Position numbers and translations under genes: made by a program
The notes under the pieces: model-generated
What the model saw: the letters and a program-made list of their open reading frames with translations, nothing else
The model's database searches: none
What the model was told of the DNA's origin: nothing
Origin: Bacteroidota bacterium
GTDB lineage: Bacteria; Bacteroidota; Ignavibacteria; Kapaibacteriales; UBA2268
Direction of reading: 5' to 3'
DNA length: 8,950 nucleotides
Assembly: GCA_017428585.1 (NCBI GenBank)
Contig: JAFRQN010000269.1
Coordinates: 1-8,950 of the forward strand
Shown: in pieces, positions 7,259 to 8,950 of the stretch
Position numbering within the stretch: the stretch's first letter is position 1
How the letters are laid out: the number at the start of each line of letters is the position of its first letter

Positions 7259-8203
7259 ATGAAAAATTATATAACACATTTAGAATTTATTATCGCTATT
7301 CTTTCGATATCTCTCTTGTTATTTTCTAGTTGTGATTCTAAAAATAATAAACACATCCAACCAAGCAAGGAAACAATGGATTCAGGAACAGTTGAAGTTT
7401 ATTATGAAGATACATATAGCGATGTATTAGAAAATAATTTTAAAGAATATAATAAATCTTATCCAAAAGCAACATTAGTACCACAAAAAGCAAATGCACG
7501 TAATGTTTTAGCACACTTACTTTCTGGAAAAACACGTGTTGCAATTTTAGGACGAGATAATCTCCCAGATGAAGATTCTCTTATGAGTCTTTATAATGTT
7601 GAACCTTATTACAAAATGGAATTAGCAAATGATGCTTTGGTATTTTTTACTAATGTAGATTTTCCAATCGATACGCTTAATGACGAAATTATATTTAAAG
7701 TCTTAACGGAAAACAAAAAATTTACAAGTTTTTTGCCAAAACTTGAAACAGAACCAGAATTAGCTATAGCACATCAAAATTCCTCTGAATATGGTAATTT
7801 AATAAATTTAGCAGCAAAGAGAAAAGAAATTAAAAGATATATTAATTTACTTCCAAACTCTGATTCTGTGCTTTCTTTTGTCAAGCATAATCCAAACGCA
7901 ATTGGAATTTGTTATTTATCTCAAGTACAAGGTGAATTTTTTAAATTATTACGTATAGGTTATACAGATACAACTGGTAAATATATAAAGGCAACAAAAC
8001 CAGTTCATCAATCATACGTCATAATGGGTGAATATCCTTTTAAAACTACATTAAGATTATATTTATTGGAAGACAGAAAAAATCTTCCATTTTGGTTCGG
8101 TGTATTTTTAGAAAAAGAAGCTATTTCGGTAAAAACTTATGAAAAAGCAAGACTTATTCCATGTTATGCTAAATATCATTTAGAAGATTGGAGAAAACAA
8201 TAA
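7259..8203 (+). CDS. PstS-like periplasmic substrate-binding lipoprotein
   Basis: The 314-residue product resembles the PstS-type (phosphate ABC transporter) substrate-binding proteins of Bacteroidota. Residues 1-24 form a lipoprotein signal peptide ending FSSC, with Cys25 as the lipidation site. The mature part begins with a linker to about 42, then GTVEVYYEDTYSDVLENNF as first strand and helix, a LLSGKTRVAILGRDNLPDED segment (about 87-106), ANDALVFFTN (122-131), HQNSSEYGNL (172-181), HNPNAIGICYLSQ (210-222) and QSYVIMGEYPFKTTLRLYL (about 251-269). This order matches the family's two-lobe fold. The canonical phosphate-contact serines are only partly recognisable, so the ligand is uncertain. 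No pstC/A/B genes are in view. It probably sits in the periplasm, anchored by lipid. The stop overlaps the next gene's start (TAATG), implying translational coupling. Family placement is fairly good; function is inferred. Confidence 0.8.
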   Translation: MKNYITHLEFIIAILSISLLLFSSCDSKNNKHIQPSKETMDSGTVEVYYEDTYSDVLENNFKEYNKSYPKATLVPQKANARNVLAHLLSGKTRVAILGRDNLPDEDSLMSLYNVEPYYKMELANDALVFFTNVDFPIDTLNDEIIFKVLTENKKFTSFLPKLETEPELAIAHQNSSEYGNLINLAAKRKEIKRYINLLPNSDSVLSFVKHNPNAIGICYLSQVQGEFFKLLRIGYTDTTGKYIKATKPVHQSYVIMGEYPFKTTLRLYLLEDRKNLPFWFGVFLEKEAISVKTYEKARLIPCYAKYHLEDWRKQ

Positions 8204-8950
8204 TGGATAATAATTTTAACGACAATAAAAACAATAATATTCAAACTGCTTTAAATAATATGTGGGAAGCAGTTAAAACAGCTGTTGATAGAATTAATTC
8301 TTATAATAATAAGATAATTACTCTACAAAATAATATCGATAGTTTAACACGCTCACTAAATGATAAAAATAATGAACTCGAAAGCAAACATCAAGTTGTA
8401 TATAGATTAGAAAAAGATTTATCAGCTAAAACCAATGAAATACATAATCAAGATGATGTTATTGCTAATCTTACAATTCAGATTAAAGAATTAAAAAAAA
8501 TAGAAGATGATTATTTTAATATGCTTGCAGAACAGCAAGAATCTATTGAAAAACTAAAACATTTTAATGACATAAAAGCAAAGTTAGATACAGCTCAAGT
8601 TCAAATAGATAATCAAACAAAAGAACTAAAAGAAAAATCGGATGAATTAATATTACTAAAAAATAATTTAGAAGATAAAAATAATCAGAACAATAACTAT
8701 AATATCCTCTCTCAAAATTATGAATTTGCAAAACAAGAAATTATAAACAATAAAAAAGAACTAAATATTCGCAATGAACAAATAGAAAATCTTAAAATAA
8801 AAATTATTGAATTGGAAAGTTCTTTATTAGTGTATGATTCACTAAATGAAAATAATAAATTAAATATACAACAAAAGGAAAATTTAGAAAAAGAGTTATT
8901 AGAATGTAAAAATTATATAAAAGAACTGGTTGATAAAAATAATACCGAAA
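8203..8950 (+). CDS. Asn-rich coiled-coil protein, 3'-truncated by the window
   Basis: An open frame runs from ATG 8203 to the window end, giving 249 complete codons without a stop. The ATG shares its A with the TAA of the PstS-like gene, which argues for coupled translation and fixes the start. The visible protein has no signal peptide or membrane helix, so it is probably cytoplasmic. After a short Asn-rich head (about residues 1-14), an amphipathic segment MWEAVKTAVDRIN (20-32) leads into a continuous heptad-like pattern of Leu/Ile spaced among Glu, Lys, Gln and Asn up to the edge. I see no glycine or proline in the 249 residues, and about 18% Asn. This is a long coiled coil; any C-terminal domain lies outside the window. 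Similarity to SMC- or myosin-like proteins would be compositional only. No function is assigned. Confidence 0.8.
   Translation, partial: MDNNFNDNKNNNIQTALNNMWEAVKTAVDRINSYNNKIITLQNNIDSLTRSLNDKNNELESKHQVVYRLEKDLSAKTNEIHNQDDVIANLTIQIKELKKIEDDYFNMLAEQQESIEKLKHFNDIKAKLDTAQVQIDNQTKELKEKSDELILLKNNLEDKNNQNNNYNILSQNYEFAKQEIINNKKELNIRNEQIENLKIKIIELESSLLVYDSLNENNKLNIQQKENLEKELLECKNYIKELVDKNNTE

Noticed and set aside
7259..8203. Naming the binding protein pstS outright
   Set aside because: No pst transporter genes are adjacent and the phosphate-contact residues are not clearly complete.
1..8950. CRISPR arrays, tRNA or rRNA genes, insertion sequences, attachment sites
   Set aside because: No regular repeat-spacer pattern, cloverleaf, transposase or flanking duplication was seen on either strand.

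Overview
This strongly A+T-rich window holds six protein-coding genes, two of them cut by the window edges. It most likely comes from a member of the phylum Bacteroidota. The main evidence is an adjacent porU-porV pair, the sortase and shuttle protein of the type IX secretion system (T9SS), which is confined to that phylum as far as I know. In addition, both por genes have an upstream match to the Bacteroidota-type promoter (TTTG, 19-20 bp, TAnnTTTG). PorU and PorV look divergent from the Bacteroidia/Flavobacteriia forms I remember. Together with the low GC, this could mean a lineage near Ignavibacteria or Kapabacteria, but that placement is an inference from memory.

Layout. (1) Positions 2-1072, plus strand: the 3' three quarters of nuoN, a membrane subunit of respiratory complex I, closed by a strong hairpin terminator at 1093-1134. 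(2) Positions 1369-6635, minus strand: porU (2598-6635) followed by porV (1369-2463), ended by a second hairpin terminator at 1292-1326. nuoN and porV therefore converge on two back-to-back terminators. (3) Positions 6636-6973: a 338-bp divergent intergenic region with a predicted porU promoter, a long predicted leader with a small hairpin, and a cluster of the octamer AATACAAA in both orientations. (4) Positions 6974-8950, plus strand: a compact set of three genes encoding an 80-residue two-helix membrane protein, a PstS-like periplasmic-binding lipoprotein, and an open-ended Asn-rich coiled-coil protein whose start overlaps the preceding stop (TAATG).

How the genes fit together. PorU and PorV act together at the outer membrane: PorV carries T9SS cargo from the translocon, and PorU removes the C-terminal signal and attaches the cargo to its anchor. 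The plus-strand trio has no adjacent phosphate ABC permease or ATPase in view, so its role need not be phosphate uptake. From memory, similar PstS-like lipoproteins sit beside ExbB/ExbD/TonB genes in some Bacteroidota; those genes are not visible here. No tRNA, rRNA, CRISPR array, insertion sequence or other mobile element was found.
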